A stretch of 64,000 nt of DNA from Actinoallomurus liliacearum (GTDB taxonomy: Bacteria; Actinomycetota; Actinomycetes; Streptosporangiales; Streptosporangiaceae), in the NCBI RefSeq assembly GCF_039542035.1, contig NZ_BAABHJ010000039.1:181770-245769 (forward strand), read 5' to 3'. Positions 17,760 to 26,673 of the stretch are shown piece after piece. The number at the start of each line of letters is the position of its first letter. Within the stretch, counting starts at the first letter, position 1. The notes below the pieces were generated by a model, which made no database searches, was not told the DNA's origin, and saw only the letters and a program-made list of their open reading frames with translations. Made by a program: the position numbers and the translations under genes.

Positions 17760-20700
17760 GCGGCACGGCGAAGCTGTACGGCGGTACGGACATGAGCGAG
17801 GGAGCTCTTGAACGCGACATCGTCGCGGACATGACCTCGCCGTCGGGCGGATGGATCGAGGGATCCCCCGGGTCGTACGACCGTGGACATGCCATCGACA
17901 CCGAACAACTCCAGGCGTTCCTGGAAGAGACCCAGCCGGAGGCCGCCGCAGCGTTCGAGCTCGGTAATTCCCAGTCCGAGACACGCGCGCAGTTCCTCAA
18001 CCGCGTCCAGGGCTACATCACCCAGCACGGCGTCGTGGGCCTCCTGCGAAACGGGATGAACCACTCCACCAGCACAGGTGCCTACGAGGTCGTCTTCTAC
18101 GGGGCGACGCCTTCCCCGGGCAACGCCGTCGCCGAGCGGCGTCACCGCGCCAACCGCTGGAGCGTGACCCGGCAGCTGCGCTACTGCCAGGACGGCACAC
18201 AGCTGGCCCTGGACCTGGCCATCTTCGTCAATGGCCTGCCGCTGGCGACGTTCGAGCTGAAGAACAACCAAACTAAGCAGACCGTGGAGGACGCGGTCGA
18301 GCAGTACAAGAACACGCGCGATGCACGCGAACTGCTCTTCGCCGACGGCCGCTGCCTGGCGCACTTTGCGGTGGACGAGCACTCGGTGCGGTTCTGCACG
18401 CGCCTGGCCGGTAAGAAGTCTTGGTTCCTCCCCTTCGATAAGGGCTGGGAAGGCGGCGCCGGCAACCCACCCAACCCGCACGGCTACAAGACCGCTTACC
18501 TTTGGCAGGACATCCTGTCGCCCATCAGCCTCGCAGACATCATCGAGCACTACGCCGCCCGGCTGATGGAGAAGGACCCCAAGACCAAGAGGACGAAGCG
18601 GTGGCAGGTCTTCCCCCGCTACCACCAACTCGACGTCGTCCGCAAACTCCTAAAGGACAGCGAGGAGAACGGGACCGGTCAGCGCTACCTGATCCAGCAC
18701 TCGGCCGGTAGCGGCAAGTCCAACTCCATCGCCTGGCTGGCGCACCAACTGGTCGACCTCGGCGGCGATGACTCGGCCGTTTTCGACGCCGTTATCGTGG
18801 TGACCGACCGCCGCAACCTAGATACGCAGATTGAGCGTACAGTCAAGCAGTTCACGCAGCTTCGGTCGCTCGTCAAGCACGCCGACAAGTCCAAGGACCT
18901 GCGCGAGGCCCTCGCCAACGGCACGAAGATCGTCATCTCCACAGTCCAGAAGTTCCCGGTGATCCTCCAGGACATCGGCAACGCGCACCGGGACCGGCGG
19001 TTCGCCATCATCATCGACGAAGCGCACTCCGGACAGGGCGGCAAGACAACCCACGCCATGAGCAGCGCGCTCGGTACGGCTCCCGAGGATGTCGAGGAAG
19101 AGGAGACGACCGAGGACAAGATCAACAAGATCATCGACAGTCAGAAGCTGCTCGGCAACGCCAGCTACTACGCGTTCACAGCCACGCCCAAGCCCCGGAC
19201 GCTGGGCTACTTCGGCCGCCGCGGTCCGGACGGGCTGGACCACCCCTTCCACGTATACACGATGAAGCAGGCGATCGAAGAGGGCTTCATCCTGGACGTC
19301 CTGAAGAACTACACGACGGTCGAGAGCTATTACAAGCTGGTCAAGTCGGTCGAGGACGATCCCGAGTTCGACGCAAAGAAGGCTGCGAAGAAGCTGCGGC
19401 GTTATGTCGAGGGCAACAGCCACGCGATCCAGACCAAAGCGTCGATCATGGTCGACCACCTGCTGGATAATGTGATCCGGCCGCGGAAGATCGGCGGCAA
19501 AGCCCGAGCCATGGTAGTGGCCGACGGCATCTCGCGGGCGGTGGACTATTACTTCGCCATCGACGCGTACCTGAAGAAGCTGGACAGCCCCTACCGGGCC
19601 ATCGTCGCTTTCTCCGGTGAGTACGAGCATGGCGGCAAGAACGTCACGGAGGCGAGCCTCAACGGCTTCCCGAGTAGCGCCATCGAGAAGACCTTCCGCG
19701 AGGATCCCTACCGCATCCTGATCTGCGCGGATAAGTTTCAGACGGGTTACGATGAGCCGCTCCTGCACACCATGTACGTCGACAAGTCGCTGTCCGGTGT
19801 GCGTGCTGTGCAGACTCTGTCCCGGCTAAACCGCGCCCACCCGGACAAGCATGACGTCGCGGTCCTGGATTTCTACAACAAGGCCGAGGGCATCCAAAAG
19901 TCGTTCAAGCAGTGGTATCGGACCACCGTGCTCGCGGATTCGGTCGATCCCAACACACTCCACGATCTGCGGGCGGTTCTCGACGGAGCCGGGGTCTACG
20001 GCCGTGAGGACATCGACCAGTTCGTTGAGATGTTCTTGGCCAAGGAGCCCCGCTCGCGCCTAGAAGTGCTCCTAGACCAGCTCGTCGTCGCGTACCAGGA
20101 ACTCAACAGCGAGGACCAGCAGGTCGAGTTCAAGGGCGCGGCTAAGGCGTTCGTCCGCACGTATGACTACCTGGCGGGCATTCTTCCCTATCGCAACCCC
20201 GAGTGGCTGAAGCTGTCGATCTTGCTGACGTTCCTTATCCCCAAACTGCCCGCACCGATCGAGGAGGACCTGTCCCGGGGCATCCTGGAGACAGTCGACC
20301 TGGACAGCTACCGGGCCGAGCAACAGACGGCGATCAGCATGACCCTGGGCGACGAGGACGCGGAGCTGACAGCCACCGCCCCAATGGGCATTGGACATCG
20401 GTCCGAGCCCGAGTTGAAGCCCGCCTCGGTCATCCTCCAGGAGTTCAACCACCATTTTGGCAACATCCCCTGGACCGACAACGACCGGATACGGCACCTG
20501 ATCGCCGTGGAGATCCCGGCGAAGGTCCGCGAGGACAAGCAGTATATGAACGCCCAGCGTTACAACGACGAACAGAACGCTCGGGTCGAGAGCGACGCTG
20601 CCGTCCAACGGGCGATCATGGCGTTCCTCAAGTCCGACACCGAGCTGTACAGCCAGTTCGCGAGCAACCCCGCGTTTAAGCGGTGGCTGACCGAGATGGT

Positions 20701-20788
20701 CTTCCGGGAGACTTACGACCCGACGGCCGGTGACGAAGATAGCCCCGATGAGCCGCCCTCCTCTGCGGAGGGTGACGACCGGGGCTGA
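17756..20788 (+). CDS. hsdR: Type I restriction endonuclease subunit HsdR
   Basis: A 1010-residue restriction and translocation subunit. The PD-(D/E)xK nuclease site is visible as LDLAIFVNGLPLATFELKN (about 152-171). The helicase motor has Walker A SAGSGKS near 316, the DEAH box near 421, and later motifs including FTATPKPRTLGYFG and the LSRLNRAHPDK region. The C-terminus is a helical domain that binds the methylase core. The start GTG 17756 overlaps the hsdS stop (GTGA). All three subunits look intact, so the system is probably active. Confidence 0.93.
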   Translation: MSGTAKLYGGTDMSEGALERDIVADMTSPSGGWIEGSPGSYDRGHAIDTEQLQAFLEETQPEAAAAFELGNSQSETRAQFLNRVQGYITQHGVVGLLRNGMNHSTSTGAYEVVFYGATPSPGNAVAERRHRANRWSVTRQLRYCQDGTQLALDLAIFVNGLPLATFELKNNQTKQTVEDAVEQYKNTRDARELLFADGRCLAHFAVDEHSVRFCTRLAGKKSWFLPFDKGWEGGAGNPPNPHGYKTAYLWQDILSPISLADIIEHYAARLMEKDPKTKRTKRWQVFPRYHQLDVVRKLLKDSEENGTGQRYLIQHSAGSGKSNSIAWLAHQLVDLGGDDSAVFDAVIVVTDRRNLDTQIERTVKQFTQLRSLVKHADKSKDLREALANGTKIVISTVQKFPVILQDIGNAHRDRRFAIIIDEAHSGQGGKTTHAMSSALGTAPEDVEEEETTEDKINKIIDSQKLLGNASYYAFTATPKPRTLGYFGRRGPDGLDHPFHVYTMKQAIEEGFILDVLKNYTTVESYYKLVKSVEDDPEFDAKKAAKKLRRYVEGNSHAIQTKASIMVDHLLDNVIRPRKIGGKARAMVVADGISRAVDYYFAIDAYLKKLDSPYRAIVAFSGEYEHGGKNVTEASLNGFPSSAIEKTFREDPYRILICADKFQTGYDEPLLHTMYVDKSLSGVRAVQTLSRLNRAHPDKHDVAVLDFYNKAEGIQKSFKQWYRTTVLADSVDPNTLHDLRAVLDGAGVYGREDIDQFVEMFLAKEPRSRLEVLLDQLVVAYQELNSEDQQVEFKGAAKAFVRTYDYLAGILPYRNPEWLKLSILLTFLIPKLPAPIEEDLSRGILETVDLDSYRAEQQTAISMTLGDEDAELTATAPMGIGHRSEPELKPASVILQEFNHHFGNIPWTDNDRIRHLIAVEIPAKVREDKQYMNAQRYNDEQNARVESDAAVQRAIMAFLKSDTELYSQFASNPAFKRWLTEMVFRETYDPTAGDEDSPDEPPSSAEGDDRG

Positions 20789-21817
20789 CGGCCCAGGTCA
20801 CCACTCGATGAGCACCATGGCGGCAATCCTCGTCTCGACCCACCACAGATGAGGACCCTGATCTTGCTGCGGATCAGAACGGCCCAGGCGCTGAACCTTT
20901 TCCAGCAGGCCAGGAAGGCGTGCTGCTCACAGCATGATCGCGGACGGCAGCCGGCAGTCTGGCGATCAACTGAGCGCAAGCCTGGCCGATCAGCGGGCCA
21001 CCGTCTGAGCCTGGAGCTTTCGGCGCGAGCGGGGGCGGTTTCGGCGGCGGAGCGGGTTACCTTCCCTCAAGCGGGTTAGCCATCATGCGCTCATAGGCGT
21101 GCGTTCCCGCCCGCATGGCCGGGTCGTTCTTGTTCCTCACCTGCGGACACGTTCGCTCCCGGTGGACGACTCGGGCCTGTAGCCAGCGCGTTGCGCTGCG
21201 CGTTGAAATCGACGACGCCGCAACGTCTTCCTGATTCTCTCAGTTGACCCACGGTCAGATCAGCAACAATCTTCAGGCGTGTTTGAGGACCCATGCAGAT
21301 GTATCAGCTGTGGGTAGTCCCGTGCTGGGCTCTGAGCTCGGTGGTGTGTTCTGTTGGTACGCCGCGGGGTCCGTCGCCGACCTGTGTGCAAAGCGCGGGA
21401 TAGATCACACAGACCTATAACCACACCTGTAGACGTTAACGTGAACCCCCGGGCTGAAGCTCCGTCAGACGGCGGTAGCGGGGCTACCGGGCCGGTCGGG
21501 CTGAGGCTGTGACCGTCGAACCCTTCAGTGCTGTTGGAGCGACTGTCGGTCCTAGGCAGGAGAGCTTTCCGGGCACTCCGGGGGAGCGGCTTGGCGGTGG
21601 GGGTGTTCGGTTCGTCACGCATGAGGTGGTGATGCGTCAGCCGGTCGCTTGCCGCCGCGGACGGCGTATCGGCGATCCTCTGCGGGTTCGCGGGTGGGGT
21701 TGTCGGTCGTGGTGGCGCGCGCCGTTCCGGCGGTACCCGGGCGGATGGATGGGCCAAGATCAAGCATCCGAGCAACCATGGAGCAACCGCGGTCGCCAAA
21801 CCGGCTCAAAACAGACA
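20789..21817. other. Gene-poor 1-kb stretch at the island edge
   Basis: There is no intact gene between hsdR and tRNA-Lys. Overlapping open frames exist on both strands but lack starts with ribosome-binding sites and family motifs. This is where an integrase would be expected if an element had inserted into the tRNA gene; none is recognisable. A short tandem GAGCAACC(AT)GGAGCAACC lies near 21769-21788. Confidence 0.45.
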
Positions 21818-21850
21818 CTGGGCGTTCCCGGTGGAACCGAGAACGCCCAG
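21818..21850 (-). terminator. Intrinsic terminator of tRNA-Lys
   Basis: A 10-base-pair perfect outer stem (CTGGGCGTTC with GAACGCCCAG) continues inward after one mismatch. On the minus strand the hairpin begins 11 bases after the tRNA 3' end and is followed by TGTCTGTTTT, a U-rich tail. Confidence 0.8.
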
Positions 21851-21861
21851 GTCAGGACGGG

Positions 21862-21934
21862 TGCGCCGCCAGGGACTTGAACCCCGAACCCGCGGATTAA
21901 GAGTCCGCTGCTCTGCCAATTGAGCTAGCGGCGC
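21862..21934 (-). tRNA. tRNA-Lys (CTT)
   Basis: A 73-base cloverleaf on the minus strand. The 7-base-pair acceptor stem pairs GCGCCGC with GCGGCGC and has discriminator A. The D arm is TAGCTCAATTGGCAGAGCA, the anticodon loop CTCTTAA carries CTT, and the T arm holds GGTTCAAGTCC-type bases. CCA is not encoded. The 3' end faces the putative island to the left, the usual orientation for site-specific integration. Confidence 0.95.
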
Positions 21935-22008
21935 TTGCGACGTCCGTAACTCTAGCAGCCCCCTTGCCCTAGTTGCGAATCGAATGATCCGCCGCCCGTA
22001 AGGCCAGG

Positions 22009-22560
22009 TCAGCGAGGCCGGCGGCCGGCCCGCCAGAGGGTGATGGCGGCCGCGCGCGAGCCGACCTTCAGCTTGCCGTAGATGCGGTTCACGTGGTTCT
22101 TCACCGTCTTCTCGCTGAGGAACAGCTCCCGGGCGATCTCGCCGTTGGAGCGGCCGCCGGCGATCAGGTCCATGACCTCGGCCTCGCGGGCGGACAGGTC
22201 GAGGTCCGCGCGGCCGGCGTCGCGGAAGACCTGGAGGAGTTCGCGGGCGGTGAACCGGTCGGGGGTGAGGTGGCCGGTGGCGCCCTCGCGGAGGGCCGCC
22301 GACGCGGCGGTGGGCTCGTTGCAGACGACGAAGACGCGCGCTCTGCGGCTCAGAGGGGCCGCGTGGGCCGCGTACTCCGGGCCGAGGATCACCAGGTCGG
22401 GTCTGAGGCGTTCGGCGGCCTCCAGGGCCTCTCCTGGCGCGGTGGGCTCACCGGGCTCGTTCACCACATCGAGCTCGTCGCTGTCCTGCAGCAGCGAGAT
22501 CAGGGCGGGGTCGCCGTCGACGACCAGGACACGTAGCGGCAGCGGACCGTCGGAACTCAT
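22009..22560 (-). CDS. LuxR-family response regulator with degenerate receiver
   Basis: A 183-residue two-domain regulator. Residues 8-115 resemble a receiver (LRVLVVDGDPALISLLQ), but the strand that should end in the phosphorylated Asp reads DLVILGPEY, so this residue is missing. Residues 122-178 are a LuxR/NarL-type HTH (LSAREAEVMDLIAGG, then EKTVKNHVNRIYGKL). No sensor kinase is adjacent. It therefore probably works without phosphorylation. ATG 22560 has an excellent GGAGGCAGG site. Confidence 0.85.
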   Translation of the reverse strand: MSSDGPLPLRVLVVDGDPALISLLQDSDELDVVNEPGEPTAPGEALEAAERLRPDLVILGPEYAAHAAPLSRRARVFVVCNEPTAASAALREGATGHLTPDRFTARELLQVFRDAGRADLDLSAREAEVMDLIAGGRSNGEIARELFLSEKTVKNHVNRIYGKLKVGSRAAAITLWRAGRRPR

Positions 22561-22647
22561 CCTGCCTCCGGGGGACGCGGTCACGCGGGGGCGTGAGCCG
22601 GGCGGTGTCGGAAGGGAGACGAAGGTCGTGGGGCACCGGAAAAGGGC

Positions 22648-22679
22648 GACGGCCCCGGCGCGTGTGCGCCGGGGCCGTC
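22648..22679 (-). terminator. Terminator downstream of tRNA-His
   Basis: A 14-base-pair perfect stem with a four-base GTGT loop, 7 bases after the tRNA 3' end on the minus strand. It is followed by CGCCCTTTTCC. Confidence 0.8.
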
Positions 22680-22686
22680 ATCATGG

Positions 22687-22760
22687 GGTGAGTGAGGGGA
22701 CTTGAACCCCCGACACCCAGGACCACAACCTGGTGCTCTGCCAACTGAGCTACACCCACC
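22687..22760 (-). tRNA. tRNA-His (GTG)
   Basis: A minus-strand tRNA with acceptor stem GTGGGTG/CACTCAC (one G-U pair), an extra 5' G (position -1) opposite discriminator C as required for tRNA-His, D arm TAGCTCAGTTGGCAGAGCA and anticodon GTG in TTGTGGT. CCA is not encoded. Confidence 0.95.
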
Positions 22761-22806
22761 ATGTCCGCACGAGGCGGCTTGATGAAGTGTAGCGGTTCTC
22801 GGGACC

Positions 22807-23403
22807 TCATCGGTCACCGATATTCGTCGCGATGGCGCGGGCCGTCTCCGAGTCGGGTCCCGGTTGGGGGACGAAGATCGCCTCGCGGTAGTAGCGGAGT
22901 TCGGTGATGCTCTCGGTGATGTCGGCGAGGGCGCGGTGACCGCCCTTCTTCTCGGGGCTGGCGAAGTACGCCCGGGGGTACCAGCGGCGGGCCAGCTCCT
23001 TGATCGACGACACGTCGATCATGCGGTAGTGCAGGTGGGCGTCCAGGGCGGGCATGTCGCGCGCGAGGAAGGACCGGTCGGTCGCGATCGAGTTGCCGCA
23101 CAAGGGGGCCTTCTTCACCCCGGGAACGTGGGTGCGGACGTACTCGAGGACGCGGTTCTCCGCCTCGGCCAGGGTGATCCCGCCGGGCAGCACGTCGAGC
23201 AGTCCGGAGGTCGTGTGCATGTCGCGCACGACCTTCGACATCTGCGCGACGGCCTCCTGGGGTGGTTTGATCACCAGGTCGATGCCCGCGTCGAGGATGT
23301 TGAGCTCACTGTCGGTCACCAGGGCGGCGATCTCGATCAGCGCATCGCGCCGCAGGTCGAGCCCGGTCATTTCACAGTCGATCCAGACCAGCCGGTCGTT
23401 CAT
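22807..23403 (-). CDS. orn: Oligoribonuclease
   Basis: A 198-residue 3'-5' exonuclease of the DEDD family that clears 2-5 nt RNA, including linear dinucleotides from cyclic-di-GMP breakdown. The N-terminus LVWIDCEMTGLD holds the first D-x-E, SIATDRSFLARDMP the second Asp, and KKGGHRALADITESI the final His and Asp. The usual start MNDRLVWID (ATG 23403) is used; ATG 23415 is in frame. Location next to tRNA-His is typical of actinomycetes. Confidence 0.95.
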   Translation of the reverse strand: MNDRLVWIDCEMTGLDLRRDALIEIAALVTDSELNILDAGIDLVIKPPQEAVAQMSKVVRDMHTTSGLLDVLPGGITLAEAENRVLEYVRTHVPGVKKAPLCGNSIATDRSFLARDMPALDAHLHYRMIDVSSIKELARRWYPRAYFASPEKKGGHRALADITESITELRYYREAIFVPQPGPDSETARAIATNIGDR

Positions 23404-23423
23404 GACCTTCACCATAAGTCCTG

Positions 23424-24512
23424 TCAGGATACTTTGAGTGAGGTCAGCAGCAGATCCAGGTCTCCCTGGTGCTTGTGGCTGTCGGGAATCGAGACGTAGA
23501 ACTCCGCCGGCGCCTGGCCGTTCCCGCGGTCGACCATCATGATCGCGGTCGTCTCCGCGCGGAAGTTCCAGCCCTGCGACTTGGCCTGGGGGAAGGTGAG
23601 CCGCATCTTCAGGAGCCAGCCTTGGTGCCCGCCGACGGACTGGGCCGCGGAGGACAGGATCTGGTAGGTGTGCGCGGGGTAGGCCGACGGCTCCAGCGCC
23701 ACGAACAGGGCCTTGGCCTTCGCCTCCATTGAGGTGGAGGTGGTGTCGGTGTTCACGCCGCTGTAGGCGCTGGCGACGTACGGCTGGCCGTTCTGGAAGT
23801 TCGCCATGACGATTGCCGTCTCGCCTTGGTCGAAGCCGAGCCTGCCGAGGCCGCCGGTCGCGGTGACGGTGTCGGCGCGCCATCCTCCGCCGAGCCGGGG
23901 ATAGGAGATCCCCGCTTGGGAATCGGTGAGGGTCGCGACGACCGGGGATCGGCCGCTCTTGTCGTTCCCGCCGCCGAAGACGTTCGTGGCGAGGAGGACC
24001 GCCACGACCGTGATGATGATCACAGCGGCGGCGCCGCCGCCGATCAGGAGGGGGAGCCGGTTGCGACTCCCCGGGGCCGGTGGGCCGGGCGGGGACCACG
24101 CCGAGGGGACCGCCTGCCCGGGGCCCGTTCCCGGCCAGGCCGGAGCGGCTCCCGGGCCGGTCTCCGACCATGCCGGAGCCGCTCCCGGACCCGCCTCCGG
24201 CCATGCCCCCGGGGCTCCCGGGTTCGTCTCTCCCCAGGTCGGGGGCGTGTCGCCCCACGCCTGCGTCGCCGGTCCGCCGGCGCCGGGATCGCCCCACGCC
24301 CGCGTCGCCGGTCCGCCGGCACCGGGTTCGGCGCCCTCCTGAGGAGCGGGTCCGCCCGTACCGGGCGGGGGCCCGGCCGGCGACGCGCCGTCCCAGGACG
24401 CCTGGGGGTCGCCGCCGAGAGGATGGGTGTTCTGGGTCCACTGGTAGCCGTCCCACCAGCGCAGAAGTCCCGGATCGCCGAACGGATCGCGGTACCAGCC
24501 CGCAGGAGTCAT
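23424..24512 (-). CDS. DUF2510 membrane protein with extracytoplasmic domain
   Basis: A 362-residue protein. The N-terminal 30 residues (GWYRDPFGDPGLLRWWDGYQ) are a DUF2510 motif. A Pro/Gly/Ala-rich linker with repeats such as TRAWGDPGAGGPATQAWGD follows. A membrane helix (LPLLIGGGAAAVIIITVVAV) lies near residue 175-200, and the C-terminal 150 residues form an external beta domain (ISYPRLGGGWRADTVTATGG; NGQAPAEFYVSIPDS). Function is unknown. Only 20 bases separate its stop from the oligoribonuclease start, so they may share a transcript. Confidence 0.75.
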   Translation of the reverse strand: MTPAGWYRDPFGDPGLLRWWDGYQWTQNTHPLGGDPQASWDGASPAGPPPGTGGPAPQEGAEPGAGGPATRAWGDPGAGGPATQAWGDTPPTWGETNPGAPGAWPEAGPGAAPAWSETGPGAAPAWPGTGPGQAVPSAWSPPGPPAPGSRNRLPLLIGGGAAAVIIITVVAVLLATNVFGGGNDKSGRSPVVATLTDSQAGISYPRLGGGWRADTVTATGGLGRLGFDQGETAIVMANFQNGQPYVASAYSGVNTDTTSTSMEAKAKALFVALEPSAYPAHTYQILSSAAQSVGGHQGWLLKMRLTFPQAKSQGWNFRAETTAIMMVDRGNGQAPAEFYVSIPDSHKHQGDLDLLLTSLKVS

Positions 24513-24538
24513 GCGGTCAGGGTATGTGGCTCATGTCA

Positions 24539-25195
24539 CTATTCGGAATACCTGATTCCCGGCCGTAGCCGAGGGTCGGGGACCGGTTCGCCGAGGGTCT
24601 CCCGGACCGGGAGCACACCCGCCCAGACGTCCAGCGCGTAGTCCTCCTCGTCGTCGATGGGCGGCGCCTGGCGGATCTTCACCGACGCCTCGTCGAGCGG
24701 CAGGGCGAGGATCGCGGTGGCGGCGAGTTCCTTGCGCGTGGGATGCCGGGCGACGTCCCAGCGGCCGGGCGTCATGTTCTCGACCACGGCCCGCAGCCCG
24801 GTGAGCTTCTCCTCCGGGTCGGTGACGTGCCGGGGGCGGCCGTAGATCACGGCGCTGCGGTAGTTGATGGAGTGGTTGAACAGCGAGCGGGCCAGGACGA
24901 GTCCGTCCATGTGGGTGACCGTGACGCAGATCTCATGGTCCGCGCGGAGGCTGACGGCGCCCGTCGAGCCGTGGAGGTAGAGGGTGTCCCCGTCGCGGCC
25001 GTACCCGGTCGGCAGGACCCGGGGGGATCCGTCGATGATCACGCCGAGATGGCAGATGCGGCCGTCGTCCAGGACGTCGTACAGCTCCTGCCGGTCGGTG
25101 GCGGCGCGGTCGGAGTGGCGGCGGACGCGCGTGCGCTCGGTGGCGGAGAGCGCCGGTACGCGGGGAGATGCCTCGAGCGGCGGCGGAGTCGTCAT
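24539..25195 (-). CDS. Pyridoxamine 5'-phosphate oxidase family (FMN-binding) protein
   Basis: A 218-residue split-barrel flavoprotein of the PPOX/Nim class. GRICHLGVIIDGSPRVLPTG and DTLYLHGSTGAVSLRA match the FMN-binding strands, and NYRSAVIYGRPRHVTDPEEK is the conserved dimer strand. It may reduce small aromatic or nitro compounds using F420 or FMN; the substrate is unknown. It is divergent from the MocR-type gene, which normally controls such neighbours. ATG 25195 is used; GTG 25201 is in frame. Confidence 0.85.
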   Translation of the reverse strand: MTTPPPLEASPRVPALSATERTRVRRHSDRAATDRQELYDVLDDGRICHLGVIIDGSPRVLPTGYGRDGDTLYLHGSTGAVSLRADHEICVTVTHMDGLVLARSLFNHSINYRSAVIYGRPRHVTDPEEKLTGLRAVVENMTPGRWDVARHPTRKELAATAILALPLDEASVKIRQAPPIDDEEDYALDVWAGVLPVRETLGEPVPDPRLRPGIRYSE

Positions 25196-25213
25196 GGCCA
25201 CGACGGTAGGGTC

Positions 25214-25241
25214 GAAGTGGCCTGACGGGTATGGCCACTTC
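25214..25241. promoter_or_regulatory. Inverted repeat between PPOX and MocR genes
   Basis: The arms GAAGTGGCC and GGCCACTTC are perfect complements separated by ten bases. They lie in the 35-base gap between the two divergent starts and extend into the annotated start of the MocR gene. Further CCACTT copies follow at about 25235, 25264 and 25280. This fits a MocR operator controlling both genes. Confidence 0.6.
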
Positions 25242-26673
25242 TCAGCGGGAAACGGGAACCACTTTGTCGCGGGACCACTTCGACCTGCCCCTCGTCGTCG
25301 ATCGCGACGCCGGGACGCCCCTCAGCGTCCAGCTCGGCGGGCAGTTGCGCGCGGCGCTGAGCGAGGGACGGCTGAAGGCCGGCGAACGCCTTCCCTCGAG
25401 CCGGGCGCTGGCGTCCGCGCTCGGCGTCAGCCGTACCGTCGTCAGCGAGGCGTTCGAGCAACTGTACGCCGAGGGCTGGATCGAGGGCAGGCACGGATCG
25501 GGCACGTACGTCGCCGACATCGCCCCGCCGAGCGGCGGGCTCCTGCGCGCGGCCCGGCCGGTGGCGGCCGACCCGGCGCCGGCCGGCGAGGCCGCGATCG
25601 ACCTGCGGCCGGGCGTTCCCTGGGTGCACGGACTGGACACGCCCGCGTGGCGGCGCGCCTGGCGGCTCGCGGCGACCGTGACCCCGGCGGGCCGGCCCGA
25701 CCCGCGCGGCCTGCCCGGCCTGCGCGCCGCGCTCGTCGACTACCTGCGGCGCAGCCGCGGCGTCACGTGCCCGGTGGGCCGGGTCCTGGTCACGAGGGGC
25801 GCGACGCATGGCCTGGACCTGCTCGGCGCGGTGGTCCTGCGGCCCGGCGACCGGGTCGGCGTCGAGGAGCCGGGCTACACCAAGGCCCGCGCGACACTGG
25901 CGGCGCGCGGGGCGGAGGTGGTGCCGTGCCCGGTGGACGCGTCGGGGCTGATCGTCGACGCGCTGCCCGACGGGCTCCGCATCGTGTACACGACCCCCTC
26001 GCACCAGTACCCGCTCGGCGGCCGGCTGCCGGTGCCGCGCCGTCAGGCGCTGCTGGCGTGGGCGCGGCGCAACGGCACGCTGATCGCCGAGGACGACTAC
26101 GACAGCGAGTTCCGGTACGACGTGGCGCCGTTGCCCGCGCTGTACGGGCTGGACCCGGAGGTGACGGTCTACCTCGGCACCACCTCGAAGACACTGGCGC
26201 CCGACGTCGGCGTCGGCTGGCTGGTGGCGCGCCCGGACCTCGTCGCGGCCATCACGGACCTGCGGGAGAGCGTCAACGACCGGACGGCGGTGGTCCCCCA
26301 GGAGGCCGTGCGCATCCTCCTCGAGCGCGGCGACCTCGACCGGCACGTACGGCGGATGCGGACGGAGTACGCGCGGCGGCGGGCCGCCGTCGTGGCGGCC
26401 CTCGGCGAGTTCCCGCTGCTGGGGGACACCGCCGGGTTGCACATCGTCGTCGAGTTGCCGCCGGACGCGGCGGCATGGGTCGTCGAGCGCGCGGCGGAAC
26501 ACGGCGTCCTGCTCGCCACGCTGGACCGGCGGTTCGGCGGACCGCCGTCCGTGCACGGCCTCGAGATCGGTTACGGCTCCGCCACGGAGGCCCAGGTCAA
26601 GAGCGGCTGTTCGCTGGTGCGTGCGCTGGTCCGGGAGGCTCTATCCGGTCCGGCGCGTGCAGCCGCCGGCTGA
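25231..26673 (+). CDS. MocR/PdxR-type transcriptional regulator (GntR + aminotransferase domains)
   Basis: A 480-residue fusion. Residues about 25-95 are a GntR winged helix (LPSSRALASALGVSRTVVSE, then LYAEGWIEGRHGSGTYV). The rest is a fold-type I aminotransferase domain with the PLP-lysine motif YLGTTSKTLAPDVGVGWLV and the DDYDSEFRYD strand. Such proteins sense PLP or an aldimine product rather than catalyse. It is divergently paired with the PPOX gene. ATG 25231 lies within the putative operator, so TTG 25264 is an alternative start. The 3' end overlaps the convergent amidase-like gene by 77 bases. Confidence 0.88.
   Translation: MATSQRETGTTLSRDHFDLPLVVDRDAGTPLSVQLGGQLRAALSEGRLKAGERLPSSRALASALGVSRTVVSEAFEQLYAEGWIEGRHGSGTYVADIAPPSGGLLRAARPVAADPAPAGEAAIDLRPGVPWVHGLDTPAWRRAWRLAATVTPAGRPDPRGLPGLRAALVDYLRRSRGVTCPVGRVLVTRGATHGLDLLGAVVLRPGDRVGVEEPGYTKARATLAARGAEVVPCPVDASGLIVDALPDGLRIVYTTPSHQYPLGGRLPVPRRQALLAWARRNGTLIAEDDYDSEFRYDVAPLPALYGLDPEVTVYLGTTSKTLAPDVGVGWLVARPDLVAAITDLRESVNDRTAVVPQEAVRILLERGDLDRHVRRMRTEYARRRAAVVAALGEFPLLGDTAGLHIVVELPPDAAAWVVERAAEHGVLLATLDRRFGGPPSVHGLEIGYGSATEAQVKSGCSLVRALVREALSGPARAAAG

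Noticed and set aside
21260..21880. Open frames beside tRNA-Lys as an integrase
   Set aside because: No tyrosine-recombinase motifs (R...HxxR...Y) could be found in any frame.
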